From the NCBI GenBank assembly GCA_900066355.1, contig FMEL01000017.1, positions 1,870 through 65,869 of the forward strand: 64,000 nucleotides of DNA, written 5' to 3'. This DNA is from an uncultured Ruminococcus sp. Lineage in GTDB: Bacteria > Bacillota > Clostridia > Lachnospirales > Lachnospiraceae. Positions within the stretch are counted from its first letter, which is position 1; each line of letters starts with the position of its first letter. Made by a program: the position numbers and the translations under genes. Shown one piece after another: positions 43,871-53,115 of the stretch. The notes under the pieces were generated by a model, which had not been told where the DNA came from, ran no database searches, and was given only the letters and a program-made list of their open reading frames with translations.

Positions 43871-44251
43871 GTGACGATTCGAAGAGGAGATATCTTATGG
43901 GCGGATCTCGGTATGTTCCCGACAACTTCGGTTCAGGGTGGAGTAAGACCGGTGATCGTAGTAAGTAACAACAAAGCTAATACATACAGTTCAGTCATTA
44001 CAGTAGTTCCGCTGACGTCAAGAATATATAAGAAGCGGTATTTACCAACACATGTATTTATCAGTAAATACGATATGATAGGGATCCGAAAAGGAAGCCT
44101 GGCATTGGCTGAACAGGTTATGAGCATTTCTACAAAATGTATTATTGAGAAATGCGGAAGAGTAAATAAGTGGAGCCTGGATCGGGTACTGAAAGCAGTA
44201 CGGATTCAGATGGGAATGGAAGGAGAAGGGCATGACTGCGGAAGAATATAG
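43871..44251 (+). CDS. PemK/MazF-family endoribonuclease toxin
   Basis: A 126-residue protein with MazF-fold signatures: RRGDILWADLG, GGVRPVIVVSNN, TVVPLTSRI and the SLALAEQVMSIS strand. Such toxins cut mRNA. No classical antitoxin gene lies upstream; instead a structured non-coding stretch does. A small protein gene overlaps its 3' end by 20 bp. The GTG start has a GGAGAG site upstream. Confidence 0.85.
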   Translation: MTIRRGDILWADLGMFPTTSVQGGVRPVIVVSNNKANTYSSVITVVPLTSRIYKKRYLPTHVFISKYDMIGIRKGSLALAEQVMSISTKCIIEKCGRVNKWSLDRVLKAVRIQMGMEGEGHDCGRI

Positions 44252-44480
44252 AAACTATCTGGAAACGGATTTTGATGATGTGGATCTGAAGGAATTGAAG
44301 GATATCCGAAAAATAAGGATTGACCGGAATCAGACGAAGGAAAAAAGAATAGCTCAATATCTCAGACAGGTGGGAAATCCCTATCTTGTCTGTATAGGAA
44401 ATGTAAAAGTGAAAATAAGGTTTGCAAACAATGGAGTATCTTTTGAAGATGCATTTGAGGAACTTTTGCTTTCTGTATAA
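44232..44480 (+). CDS. Small uncharacterised protein coupled to pemK
   Basis: An 82-residue protein (LKDIRKIRIDRNQTKEKRIA, GNPYLVCIGNVKVKIRFA) that overlaps the toxin gene by 20 bp, so it is translated with it. It resembles a small DUF family frequent in Clostridial ICEs; I cannot give a function. A role as antitoxin is only conceivable from its position. Confidence 0.6.
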   Translation: MTAEEYRNYLETDFDDVDLKELKDIRKIRIDRNQTKEKRIAQYLRQVGNPYLVCIGNVKVKIRFANNGVSFEDAFEELLLSV

Positions 44481-44619
44481 AAAGTGATGGTAAAATCTGA
44501 AGAGTTATGTTAATATGGAAACGAGGAATTCAGGACTCCTCATTCATATCAGGACAAAATCGACTCACCCTCTGGGTTTTACCAATGTTGATGGAAAGGT
44601 AAAACTAAGGAGGATGAAG

Positions 44620-46317
44620 ATGAATCAAATTAACAATTCAAAGAAAATCTATCATGCAGCCATTTATGTTCGTTTATCGAAAGAAGATGGCGATGTTGCT
44701 ACTGCTGGAAAGCGTGAAAGCAACAGTATCTCAAATCAGAAAGATCTGATAAAAAATTTCCTAAAAGATAAAAAGGATATAGTTGTTGTATCAGAACGGG
44801 TGGATGACGGTTACAGCGGTTCTAATTTTGAACGTCCTGCATTTCAGATGATGCTGGAAGATATCAAAAAAGGAATTGTGGATTGTGTCGTTGTAAAAGA
44901 CCTTTCCCGTTTTGGACGTGAGTATATTGATGCCGGAAAATATATCGAAAGATTATTTCCGGCACTTGGCGTGCGGTTTATTGCGGTCAATGATCATTAT
45001 GACAGCCTGGAAGGGAAAAGTCAGGCAGACGAAATCGTAATTCCCTTCAAGAATCTCATTAACGATGCATATTGCCGTGACATTTCTATCAAAATAAGAA
45101 GCCACCTGGAAGTAAAGAGAAAAAATGGGGAATATATTGGAGCGTTTACACCGTATGGATACCAGAAAGATTCAGATAATAAAAACAAACTGGTGATAGA
45201 TGTATATGCGGCAGGTATCGTCAAAGAAATTTACCGCATGAAATTATCAGGTATGAGCCAGACAGCAATTGCCAATGCATTGAACAAACAGGGTGTTCTT
45301 TCACCAATGGAATACAAGCACAGTCTTGGAATAAGGATTCAGGATAATTTTAAAACACACGAACAGGCAGAATGGAGCGCCATGTCGGTAAAAAGAATCC
45401 TTGAAAATGAAGTATACACTGGAACTCTGGTGCAGGGAAAAAGAACAACACCAAACCATAAAGTAAAAAAATTGATGAAAAAGCCGGAGACAGATTGGGT
45501 TAGAATTGAAAAAAACCATAAGGCTATCGTATCAGAACGAGAATTTGCACTGGTGCAGAGATTATTAGGGATAGATACAAGGACTTCTCCGAACGAGGAA
45601 AAGGTATATCCATTATCTGGACTTGTGGTTTGTGGAGACTGTGGGGCAATGATGATCAAACGGGATGTTCCGGCAGGAGGAAAGGTATATGCTTACTATA
45701 TCTGTTCCAGACATGCGGCTACGAAAGCGTGTGCAGCACACAGAATACCAATGGGTAAACTAGAAGAAACAGTATTGGAACTGGTAAAAATCCATATTGA
45801 AAATATCCTTGATATGAAAAAAATCATGGATTTTATCCATGAAGTACCATTTCAAGAATTGGATATAAAAGAACTGGAAATTAGAAAAGAAGCAAAAGAA
45901 AAAGAAGCCGTGCGATGCCGGGAGTTAAGAGATTATCTATATGAGGATTTCCGTGAAGGAATCATTTCAAAAGAAGATTATAAAGAGCTTCATGACGGGT
46001 ACACAGAAAAACGGAAAAAAGCCGAGGAAGCAGTCCGAAGCATTGATCAACAGATCAGTGAAGTCCTGGAATCAAAAAGTGATAAATATCATTGGCTGGA
46101 TTATTTTGCCGAGCATCAGAATATACAAGAACTTACAAGAACTGTTGCTGTTGAACTGATTGACCAGATATTGGTATATGACAAAAAACATATTGAAGTC
46201 AGATTTAATTTTGATGACTGTTATCAATCCCTGTTACGGCAGATACAGTCGGTGGGATGTGATGTCAGCACAGGTATGGACGGAAGAATAGAAATTCAAA
46301 AGAGGGAGGTCGTATAA
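44620..46317 (+). CDS. Large serine recombinase 1
   Basis: About 565 residues. The N-terminal resolvase domain has YVRLSKEDGD with the catalytic Ser, SNSISNQ, and VVKDLSRFGREY. A recombinase domain (TPYGYQKDSDNKNKL), a zinc ribbon (CGDCGAMM to C) and coiled-coil follow. ATG 44620 is 6 nt after AAGGAGG. First of three consecutive recombinase genes that presumably integrate and excise the element. Confidence 0.9.
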   Translation: MNQINNSKKIYHAAIYVRLSKEDGDVATAGKRESNSISNQKDLIKNFLKDKKDIVVVSERVDDGYSGSNFERPAFQMMLEDIKKGIVDCVVVKDLSRFGREYIDAGKYIERLFPALGVRFIAVNDHYDSLEGKSQADEIVIPFKNLINDAYCRDISIKIRSHLEVKRKNGEYIGAFTPYGYQKDSDNKNKLVIDVYAAGIVKEIYRMKLSGMSQTAIANALNKQGVLSPMEYKHSLGIRIQDNFKTHEQAEWSAMSVKRILENEVYTGTLVQGKRTTPNHKVKKLMKKPETDWVRIEKNHKAIVSEREFALVQRLLGIDTRTSPNEEKVYPLSGLVVCGDCGAMMIKRDVPAGGKVYAYYICSRHAATKACAAHRIPMGKLEETVLELVKIHIENILDMKKIMDFIHEVPFQELDIKELEIRKEAKEKEAVRCRELRDYLYEDFREGIISKEDYKELHDGYTEKRKKAEEAVRSIDQQISEVLESKSDKYHWLDYFAEHQNIQELTRTVAVELIDQILVYDKKHIEVRFNFDDCYQSLLRQIQSVGCDVSTGMDGRIEIQKREVV

Positions 46318-48018
46318 ATGGCTCGAAAATCAAGAAAAGTAGATTATGTGAATGTTGGAAATAAAGAAAATTTGGTTACAGAAGCTGAAAACCAGTGTGA
46401 AAAAGTTTCACATGCAGCCCTTTATGCAAGGCTTTCTTATGAGAGTGAAAAGAACAGAGAAAGAAATACGATAGAAACGCAGATGGTTTTGCTTCATAAT
46501 TTCGTAAAAGAACAGAAAGATATCGTGGTTGCAAAGGAATATTATGATATATCTAAAACCGGAACTAATTTTGAGAGAGATGGTTTTAATGAGATGATGC
46601 AGGACATCAAAGAGGGAAATATTGACTGTGTTATTGTTAAAGATCTTTCTAGGCTTGGAAGAAATTATGTAGAGGCGGGAAGCTATATTGAAAGAGTGTT
46701 CCCATTCTTTAATGTGCGTTTTATTTCGGTGAATGATCATTATGATTCGTTCAGAGATGACATAAGTCTGCTGATCAGCATGTCAAACGTGTATAATGAG
46801 TTTTATTCCAGAGATTTGGCAAAGAAAATAAGAAGTTCATACCGGACGAGCTGGGCAAATGGCGAATTTCCTTCCGGTCAGATGGCTTATGGTTATGAAA
46901 AAGACAAGGATAATCCTCATCAGCTGATTCCAGATCCAGTAGCAGCACCAGTGGTGAAAAAGATATTTCAGTATTTTATTGATGGAATGACTTATGCTGA
47001 GATTGCCCGGAAATTAAATGCGGATGGGTATCTCTGCCCGAAAGCCTACAAGCTGGATAAAGCAGGAAAAGCAAATGAAAAGTCAGCGGCATGGACATGG
47101 AGTGGAGGAACAGTCCACAAAATCCTTGAGAATCAATATTATGCCGGTGATAGTGTGCATAATCAGTTTACCAATGATTCCTGGGCTGCACAGAGACAGA
47201 AAATGAATCAGAAAGAAGAATGGATCATTATCAAAAATACCCATGAGGCACTTGTGAGCAGAAAGGATTTTGATGAGGTACAGGAAAAGATTGGTCATAT
47301 CGTAAAGCGGGTTAATGAAGCTCGTAAATCAAATGGCAATAATGTAAGAGACTTCAACTTTTTCAAGCAGAAAATTGTATGTGCAGACTGTGGAAAAACC
47401 ATGTATTTATATGGGAAAACAAAAGGCAATCATCGTAGGTTTTACTGTGGAAATAATAAGCTCCACGGGAAGTGTACGCCACATTCTATCACTGATTTGG
47501 AAGTGAATGATTATGTACTGCGTGTGATACGTGCACATATCAATGTATATGTTGAAAATGTAGATTTGATTCGGCGGTTGAATCAAAGACAGGAAAGCAT
47601 TAAAAAATATGATGTGTTTAACAGGGAAATCAAGAAATGCCGGAAAGAACTGGAAAAAGTGGCAGTACACCGGGAAAGATTGTTTGAGGATTATGTGTGC
47701 CGTATTATTGATGCAGAGCAGTATGAAACATTTTCAAAGCAGGATGCGGAAACAGAAAAAGAGATCCAGAATAACATGGAAATTTTATTAAAGCATCAGG
47801 TTGGATATGAAAAAAATTTTCACACAGAGGAAGAATGGGAAACATTGATCAATAAATACCGCAATACGAGAACGCTGACAAAGGAAATGGTCAATGCTTT
47901 TGTAGAAAAAATCGAAATACATGAAAGCGGTTCTATTACGGTACGTTTGGTGTATGATGATATGTTGGAAGAATTAAGAAAATATGCAAAAGAACGGGAG
48001 GCTGAGTTATGCCAGTAA
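46318..48018 (+). CDS. Large serine recombinase 2
   Basis: A 566-residue recombinase that starts immediately after the first. The catalytic Ser lies in YARLSYESEKN, with VVKDLSRLGRNYVEAG; the zinc ribbon is CADCGKTM to GNNKLHGKC, followed by a long coiled-coil. The three recombinases are clearly different in sequence, so they are not recent copies of each other. Confidence 0.9.
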   Translation: MARKSRKVDYVNVGNKENLVTEAENQCEKVSHAALYARLSYESEKNRERNTIETQMVLLHNFVKEQKDIVVAKEYYDISKTGTNFERDGFNEMMQDIKEGNIDCVIVKDLSRLGRNYVEAGSYIERVFPFFNVRFISVNDHYDSFRDDISLLISMSNVYNEFYSRDLAKKIRSSYRTSWANGEFPSGQMAYGYEKDKDNPHQLIPDPVAAPVVKKIFQYFIDGMTYAEIARKLNADGYLCPKAYKLDKAGKANEKSAAWTWSGGTVHKILENQYYAGDSVHNQFTNDSWAAQRQKMNQKEEWIIIKNTHEALVSRKDFDEVQEKIGHIVKRVNEARKSNGNNVRDFNFFKQKIVCADCGKTMYLYGKTKGNHRRFYCGNNKLHGKCTPHSITDLEVNDYVLRVIRAHINVYVENVDLIRRLNQRQESIKKYDVFNREIKKCRKELEKVAVHRERLFEDYVCRIIDAEQYETFSKQDAETEKEIQNNMEILLKHQVGYEKNFHTEEEWETLINKYRNTRTLTKEMVNAFVEKIEIHESGSITVRLVYDDMLEELRKYAKEREAELCQ

Positions 48019-49583
48019 CAGAATGTATCGCTGTTTATATCAGACTTTCGTCGGAGGATAATGATGTAGATGGCAGTATAAAAGCCGAAAGTAACAGTGT
48101 CAGTGCACAGAGAATGCTGATAAACGAATTTATCAAAAAACAGGACGAATTTACTAACTGTCCAGTAGTTGAATATGTAGACGATGGGTACAGTGGTACA
48201 AACTTTAACCGTCCTGGCTTTCAGAGGATGATGGAAGATGCAAAAACAGGACGTATAAAAAGTATTGTTATAAAGGACTTTTCAAGATTTGGAAGAGATT
48301 ATCTGGAAGTGGGGAATTATCTGGAAAAAATCCTGCCAGTCCTTGGTATTCGAATTATCTCAATTAACGATGGCTTTGACAGTATCAATTCCTCTGGTTT
48401 TACTGGAGGAATGAGCGTAGCGTTAAAAAATATGCTGAATGCAATGTACAGCAGAGATTTGTCCAGAAAAGTTCGTTCTGCTATGAAAACACATGCTAAA
48501 AACGGTGAATATATGCCGGCTTTTCCCAAATATGGATATATTAAAGATCCAGAAGATAAGCATCATCTGGTTATAGACCCAGAAGCGGCTGAAATAGTGA
48601 AACTGATATTCACAATGGCGGCAGATGGGAAAACAAAAGGACAGATAGCAAAATATCTGAACGAAACCCATGTGCTTACATGCCGGGAGTATATGTGCAG
48701 AAAAGGTATAAAAATGCACAGAGAAAACGAAAAAGAAAAGAAACTCTGGTCAGTCACAACAATCTCAGATATGCTCAAAAATGAAGTGTATCTTGGGAAA
48801 ATTATTTGGAATAAAAAGAGAGTGGCAAGAACAGGAAGCAATAAATTGGTTTCCAATGATAAAGAAGAGTGGATTGTTGTAGAAAATGCACATGAACCAA
48901 TTATATCCGATGAATTATTCCAGAAAGCAAATGAAAAAGCATTTACTAACCAGAAAAGAGTTCTTACAAAAAGAGGAGTAGCCTGCCCTATTTTCTTTTG
49001 TCCGACCTGTGGAAGAAGACTTGGTTTTACCAGCAGAGAGACTGGGTATCGCTGTATGCAGGCACATATCAGCGGTCTTAGTGGGTGTGTGGAAAGTAAA
49101 ATGGACAGGAAAGAAGCAGAAGAAACAGTACTGGATGCAGCCAGAAATATGGCACAACTCATTTCGGAAAATCTTGAGAAAAAGAAAAGTGAATGGCATA
49201 AAACAATTTTGAAAGAAGAAAATATCGCAACACTGGAAAGTGAAAAAAAGCGACTCTCGTCAAGAAAAATGAAACTGTATTCTGATTATCGTTCAGAAGT
49301 GTTGGACAAGGAAGGGTATATGGAAGAACTGGAAAAAACGACTTCCCGTATTTCAGAAATCACTTTGCAGATAGCAGAATTGGAGAATGAGATTGCTACA
49401 GCGAAGAAAAAATGTGATGAAGCAACAGAAAAAGAAATGGAAGTAAATGAGATTGCAGCATTGCAGGATTTTGACAAAATACAGCTGTCAAAGATTATTG
49501 AGAAAGTCTTTATTTATGAACCAGGTCGTATGGAGATAAGCTGGAAGATGGATGACATTTTCTACAAAGAAGAAAAAGCATAA
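48009..49583 (+). CDS. Large serine recombinase 3
   Basis: A 524-residue recombinase overlapping the second by 10 bp. Catalytic Ser in YIRLSSEDNDVDG, VIKDFSRFGRDYLEVG, zinc ribbon CPTCGRRLGF, then coiled-coil. It is the last gene of the element; a terminator and a truncated integrase gene follow directly. Confidence 0.9.
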   Translation: MPVTECIAVYIRLSSEDNDVDGSIKAESNSVSAQRMLINEFIKKQDEFTNCPVVEYVDDGYSGTNFNRPGFQRMMEDAKTGRIKSIVIKDFSRFGRDYLEVGNYLEKILPVLGIRIISINDGFDSINSSGFTGGMSVALKNMLNAMYSRDLSRKVRSAMKTHAKNGEYMPAFPKYGYIKDPEDKHHLVIDPEAAEIVKLIFTMAADGKTKGQIAKYLNETHVLTCREYMCRKGIKMHRENEKEKKLWSVTTISDMLKNEVYLGKIIWNKKRVARTGSNKLVSNDKEEWIVVENAHEPIISDELFQKANEKAFTNQKRVLTKRGVACPIFFCPTCGRRLGFTSRETGYRCMQAHISGLSGCVESKMDRKEAEETVLDAARNMAQLISENLEKKKSEWHKTILKEENIATLESEKKRLSSRKMKLYSDYRSEVLDKEGYMEELEKTTSRISEITLQIAELENEIATAKKKCDEATEKEMEVNEIAALQDFDKIQLSKIIEKVFIYEPGRMEISWKMDDIFYKEEKA

Positions 49584-49605
49584 ACGGAATAAGATTGTTC
49601 GCAGG

Positions 49606-49638
49606 AGCATCACTGGATGAAAACAGTGGTGCTTTTTG
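49606..49638 (+). terminator. Terminator of the recombinase operon
   Basis: AGCATCACTG at 49606-49615 pairs with CAGTGGTGCT at 49624-49633, followed by TTTTGCG. It is the last structure before the inferred element end. Confidence 0.7.
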
Positions 49639-49670
49639 CGAATTAAAAGCAAATTTTTTTTAGACTTATA

Positions 49671-50141
49671 TTGACAAAAGCAGAACTTCTGGCATTGAGT
49701 CTTTCAGACTTTGATATGAGTGGTAATCTTTTGCATATCAATAAGACTTATAACCGGATCAGGAAAAGAGATGTGATTGATACTCCAAAAACAGAAAATT
49801 CAGTCCGTACCATTGATATTCCTAATTTTCTTAAAGAAGAGGTGCAGGAGTATGCGAAGAAGCATTATGGATTTCCGGAAAATCAGCGGTTATTTCCGAT
49901 TGTGGCGAGAACACTGCAGAAACGGCTTAAGAAGTATGAAGCATTGACCGGTGTAAAACCAATCAGAGTGCATGATATCCGTCACAGCCATGTAGCATAT
50001 CTGATTTATCAGGGTGTAGAGCCACTGATCATCAAGGAAAGACTGGGGCACAAAGATATTCAGATGACATTAAACACTTATGGTCACCTGTATCCGTCAC
50101 AGCAAAAAAAGGTAGCTGAGATGTTGGACAACAAACGTTAA
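49671..50141 (+). pseudogene. Tyrosine integrase, C-terminal half only
   Basis: 156 codons encode the catalytic domain of a phage-type integrase: HDIRHSHVAYLI (His-x-x-Arg), LGHKDIQMTLNTYGHLYP with the His and the nucleophile Tyr. The upstream part is gone: the frame is closed at 49644 and the position of the first catalytic Arg reads LILTKAELLAL. The break falls about 90 bp after the third serine recombinase, as expected if the ICE inserted into this gene. Confidence 0.82.
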
Positions 50142-50159
50142 ATATGGAGGAAAAGACAC

Positions 50160-50330
50160 ATGAAAACAAAGAAAGTAGTCAGAAAAATATTTGATACGCT
50201 CAATTATAGTAAGAAGCTGAAGATAAGTTCCATTTTACCGGATCGAGATTCGGATTATGCGATTCTTCTTGAATTAGAGGATGGAAGCAAATTTGAAATT
50301 ATCATTATCCCAACAAGGAGATTCGTATAA
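50160..50330 (+). CDS. Small uncharacterised protein (56 aa)
   Basis: A short frame beginning MKTKKVVRKIFDTLNYSKKL with a GGAGG site 10 nt upstream, and an acidic region DRDSDYAILLELEDGS. Good spacing between neighbours supports it being real. No family recognised. Confidence 0.5.
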   Translation: MKTKKVVRKIFDTLNYSKKLKISSILPDRDSDYAILLELEDGSKFEIIIIPTRRFV

Positions 50331-50341
50331 GGAGTGGAACT

Positions 50342-50527
50342 ATGGCTACTAACAGACAAAAAGAAAAAGCCCAGACAAAATATCTGAGCAAGTTCTCTGA
50401 TAATCAGATTCACTGATATATCATCTTGGCAGATTCAGTATATCACGAATTGAACGATACAACAATTCCCGAATATCTGTTCATCAGAGACTTGTCCGGA
50501 GGGGCAGGAGGTAGAAGTGACATTATT
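50342..50527 (+). pseudogene. Small gene interrupted by an in-frame TGA
   Basis: MATNRQKEKAQTKYLSKF continues to an in-frame TGA at 50414, after which the same frame reads YIILADSVYHELND and ends at TGA 50525-50527, overlapping the next start. The continuation looks protein-like, so this is probably a nonsense-mutated small gene of about 60 codons. Confidence 0.4.
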
Positions 50528-51191
50528 TGAACAGGTAAAAGAATGTGTGACAGCCAGACAGGCTGCGGAGCATTACGGGATTAAAGTAAAAAGAAATGGA
50601 ATGGCGTGTTGTCCGTTTCATAAAGACCGACACCCAAGTATGAAGGCCGATAAAATATATCACTGCTTTGCATGTGGAGTGGGCGGTGATGCGATAGATT
50701 TTACAGCAAGGTTATTTGGAATATCACAGTATGAAGCTGCGAAAAAGATGATAGAAGATTTTGGACTGGATATAAAAATCGAAGACAGAAACAAATACAA
50801 AAGGATGCACCAAAGCAGGAATACTTTGATATCAAAGAAACCTAAAGTTGTGATGATCAGAGAAAAACTGGAGCAGTGGTTGAAACATGCAACAGACGTG
50901 CTGATCAGATATCTGAAATGGATTCAGTTCTGGAAAGAGATTTACAAACCAGAACCAGATGAAGAGTGGCACGAATTATTTACGGAGGCATTGGCAAATG
51001 AAAGAAAGATAAATGACTATCTGGACGTGCTGATGTTTGGAACAGGAGAAGAGATTGTAGAGTTTTTCAAGATGAAGAGAAGGGAGGTTGAAAAAATTGA
51101 AGAAAGAATTAACGAATATCAGCGAGAAGTCCTTGATGGAATTAGAAGATATTGTGAACGAGGAAATGCTTACAACAGAAGATGTCAATAA
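50517..51191 (+). CDS. CHC2 zinc-finger (DnaG-like) protein
   Basis: A 224-residue protein whose N terminus is a primase-type zinc finger: CCPFHKDRHPSMK and YHCFACGVGGDAIDF, followed by helical sequence without the TOPRIM domain. Such proteins take part in replication of integrative elements. GTG start with AGGAGGT upstream. The 3' end overlaps the VapE gene by about 100 bp. Confidence 0.82.
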   Translation: MTLFEQVKECVTARQAAEHYGIKVKRNGMACCPFHKDRHPSMKADKIYHCFACGVGGDAIDFTARLFGISQYEAAKKMIEDFGLDIKIEDRNKYKRMHQSRNTLISKKPKVVMIREKLEQWLKHATDVLIRYLKWIQFWKEIYKPEPDEEWHELFTEALANERKINDYLDVLMFGTGEEIVEFFKMKRREVEKIEERINEYQREVLDGIRRYCERGNAYNRRCQ

Positions 51192-52473
51192 TATGTTGGA
51201 GCATACGGATAAAGGAAGAACAAAGCAGACAATTAGAAATTGTGTAACCGTACTTCAAAATGATCCGGTATTGAAAAAAGCGATTAAACGAAATGAACTT
51301 TCTGGAAGGATGGACATTGTAAAAGAGGTTCCCTGGGAGCGGAGGAATAACAGTCCTACGGTTACAGATACTGATGAAAATAATTTGAAGATGTATCTGG
51401 AAGAAAATTATGAACTGACAAGTGAGCGTGTGATCAAAGCAGGAATAGATATTGTTTCCAATGAAAATAAATATCACCCAATTAGAGATTATCTGGAGAG
51501 TCTGGTCTGGGACGGAATTCCAAGAATAGAAAATATGCTTCCACATTTTCTGGGAGCAGAAAAGAGCAAATATACAATCGGAGTAATGAAAATGCACATG
51601 CTGGCAGCGATTTCAAGAATTTATGAACCGGGAATAAAATATGATATTATGTTGTGTTTGGTTGGGAGTCAGGGAGCCGGAAAGTCCACATTTTTCAAAT
51701 ATCTAGCGATAAAAGAAGAATGGTTCAGCGACAATCTGGATCATTTGGATGATGAAAATATTTACAGAAAACTGCAAAATCACTGGATTATCGAAATGGG
51801 AGAAATGAAGGCAACTATCACAGCAAAGAATATTGAACAGATAAAATCGTTTCTGAGCAGACAGAAAGAAACTTATAAAGTACCTTATGAAGTTCACCCG
51901 GAAGACAGACCGAGACAGTGTGTATTTTGCGGTACTTCAAATGATTTGAATTTCCTTCCGCTGGACAGAACCGGAAACAGAAGATTTGCTCCGGTGATGA
52001 CAGATATGTCGAAAGCAGAAGTTCATATTCTGGACAATGAGGCAGAGAGCAAAGCCTATATCGAACAGGCTTGGGCAGAGGCAATGGTACTGTATCGACA
52101 GGGAAATGTGTTCTTAGGATTTACAAAGGAAATTGAGGAAGAGGCAAAGCGTCTGCAGAAAGAATTTATGCCGGAAGATACCAATGCCGGAATCATACAG
52201 GAATTTCTTGATGACTACGATGACGATTATGTATGTACAAGAATTCTGTTCGATGAAGCGCTACATCGAACCGGAGAAATGAAACAGTGGGAAGGTAAAG
52301 AAATTGCCAATATTATGAACAATGCGATTGTAGGCTGGAAACCACATGGTACACATCGATTCGGAAAGGAATATGGAATACAGCGGTCATGGAAACGGAT
52401 GAAAGATTCGGTGAAGAAAGATAAAGACGGATTTATAGAAGTACCGGAACAGTTGGAAATACCGTTTGAGTAA
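51088..52473 (+). CDS. VapE-family P-loop ATPase
   Basis: A 461-residue virulence-associated E family protein: Walker A GSQGAGKSTFFKYL near residue 195, then YRKLQNHWIIEMGEM and the arginine-finger-like RTGNRRFAPV. VapE proteins act as replicative helicase-like ATPases in phage satellites and IMEs. TTG 51088 is the likely start. With the CHC2 protein it forms a replication module. Confidence 0.85.
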   Translation: MKKLKKELTNISEKSLMELEDIVNEEMLTTEDVNNMLEHTDKGRTKQTIRNCVTVLQNDPVLKKAIKRNELSGRMDIVKEVPWERRNNSPTVTDTDENNLKMYLEENYELTSERVIKAGIDIVSNENKYHPIRDYLESLVWDGIPRIENMLPHFLGAEKSKYTIGVMKMHMLAAISRIYEPGIKYDIMLCLVGSQGAGKSTFFKYLAIKEEWFSDNLDHLDDENIYRKLQNHWIIEMGEMKATITAKNIEQIKSFLSRQKETYKVPYEVHPEDRPRQCVFCGTSNDLNFLPLDRTGNRRFAPVMTDMSKAEVHILDNEAESKAYIEQAWAEAMVLYRQGNVFLGFTKEIEEEAKRLQKEFMPEDTNAGIIQEFLDDYDDDYVCTRILFDEALHRTGEMKQWEGKEIANIMNNAIVGWKPHGTHRFGKEYGIQRSWKRMKDSVKKDKDGFIEVPEQLEIPFE

Positions 52474-52587
52474 AGATTATTGTAAACGATGTAAACGGAA
52501 CTTGAAGAAAAAACTTAAAACGTTAACTTTTAAAATCTTTTGAACTCCGTTTACAAATTTCGTTTACAGACTGGAAAGGAGCAGAAA

Positions 52588-52818
52588 ATGATGAAACAGG
52601 GAAGATTAGGATATAACAGCAGCAATGGAAGATATGGATTATTATCATCAGATTTATGGATTGATACAGGATTTCACTGCGGAGAAGGACTGGAAGTGCT
52701 GGTAGATGATGAATGGGTACAGACCAGAATGGAGATGAATCTGGCAAGAGAATGGTATCTGGTGGGAACACCTTATTGTGGAGATTTGGAATATGTGCAG
52801 GCGAGGATACCAGAATAA
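52588..52818 (+). CDS. DUF5348-like small protein
   Basis: A 76-residue protein (GRLGYNSSNGRYGLLSSDLW, CGEGLEVLVDDEWVQTRME) resembling DUF5348 proteins of Clostridial mobile elements. The ATG has AAAGGAG 7 nt upstream. Function not known. Confidence 0.7.
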   Translation: MMKQGRLGYNSSNGRYGLLSSDLWIDTGFHCGEGLEVLVDDEWVQTRMEMNLAREWYLVGTPYCGDLEYVQARIPE

Positions 52819-52934
52819 ACAGATCTATGATCCACTTCGGTCGGTGCAGAACAGACGTCCATAAGGACGTTATGCCCCCGGCAGGGCGCAAGGGGACTTT
52901 TGATGGACGGTACGGCTGTCGAAAGTGCTTTTGC

Positions 52935-53088
52935 GTTACTTTTGACAAAAGTAACAAAAGAGGGGCTTGTCCCCGATACTTCTCGAACTACTAATGTTCG
53001 AGAAGGTTCCTAAATATCGTATCCGGCGAAAATTTCTTAAATATCGCCATAACTGGCGTAAATAAAAATTATGTGCCATGTCTGGCAC
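52935..53088. other. Candidate oriT region of the MobV element
   Basis: Four inverted repeats precede the relaxase gene: GTTACTTTTG-A-CAAAAGTAAC (52935-52955), TTCTCGAAC/GTTCGAGAA (52980-53004), CGCCA/TGGCG (53045-53058) and GTGCCA/TGGCAC (53073-53088). Intergenic repeats just before a Mob/Pre gene are the usual oriT location. The nick site was not identified. Confidence 0.45.
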
Positions 53089-53115
53089 TCGAGTAGAAAA
53101 GAGGTGAGAAAATTT

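Noticed and set aside
50414..50416. Selenocysteine or recoded TGA
   Set aside because: No SECIS-like hairpin was seen directly after the TGA and no selenoprotein family fits. A nonsense mutation is simpler.
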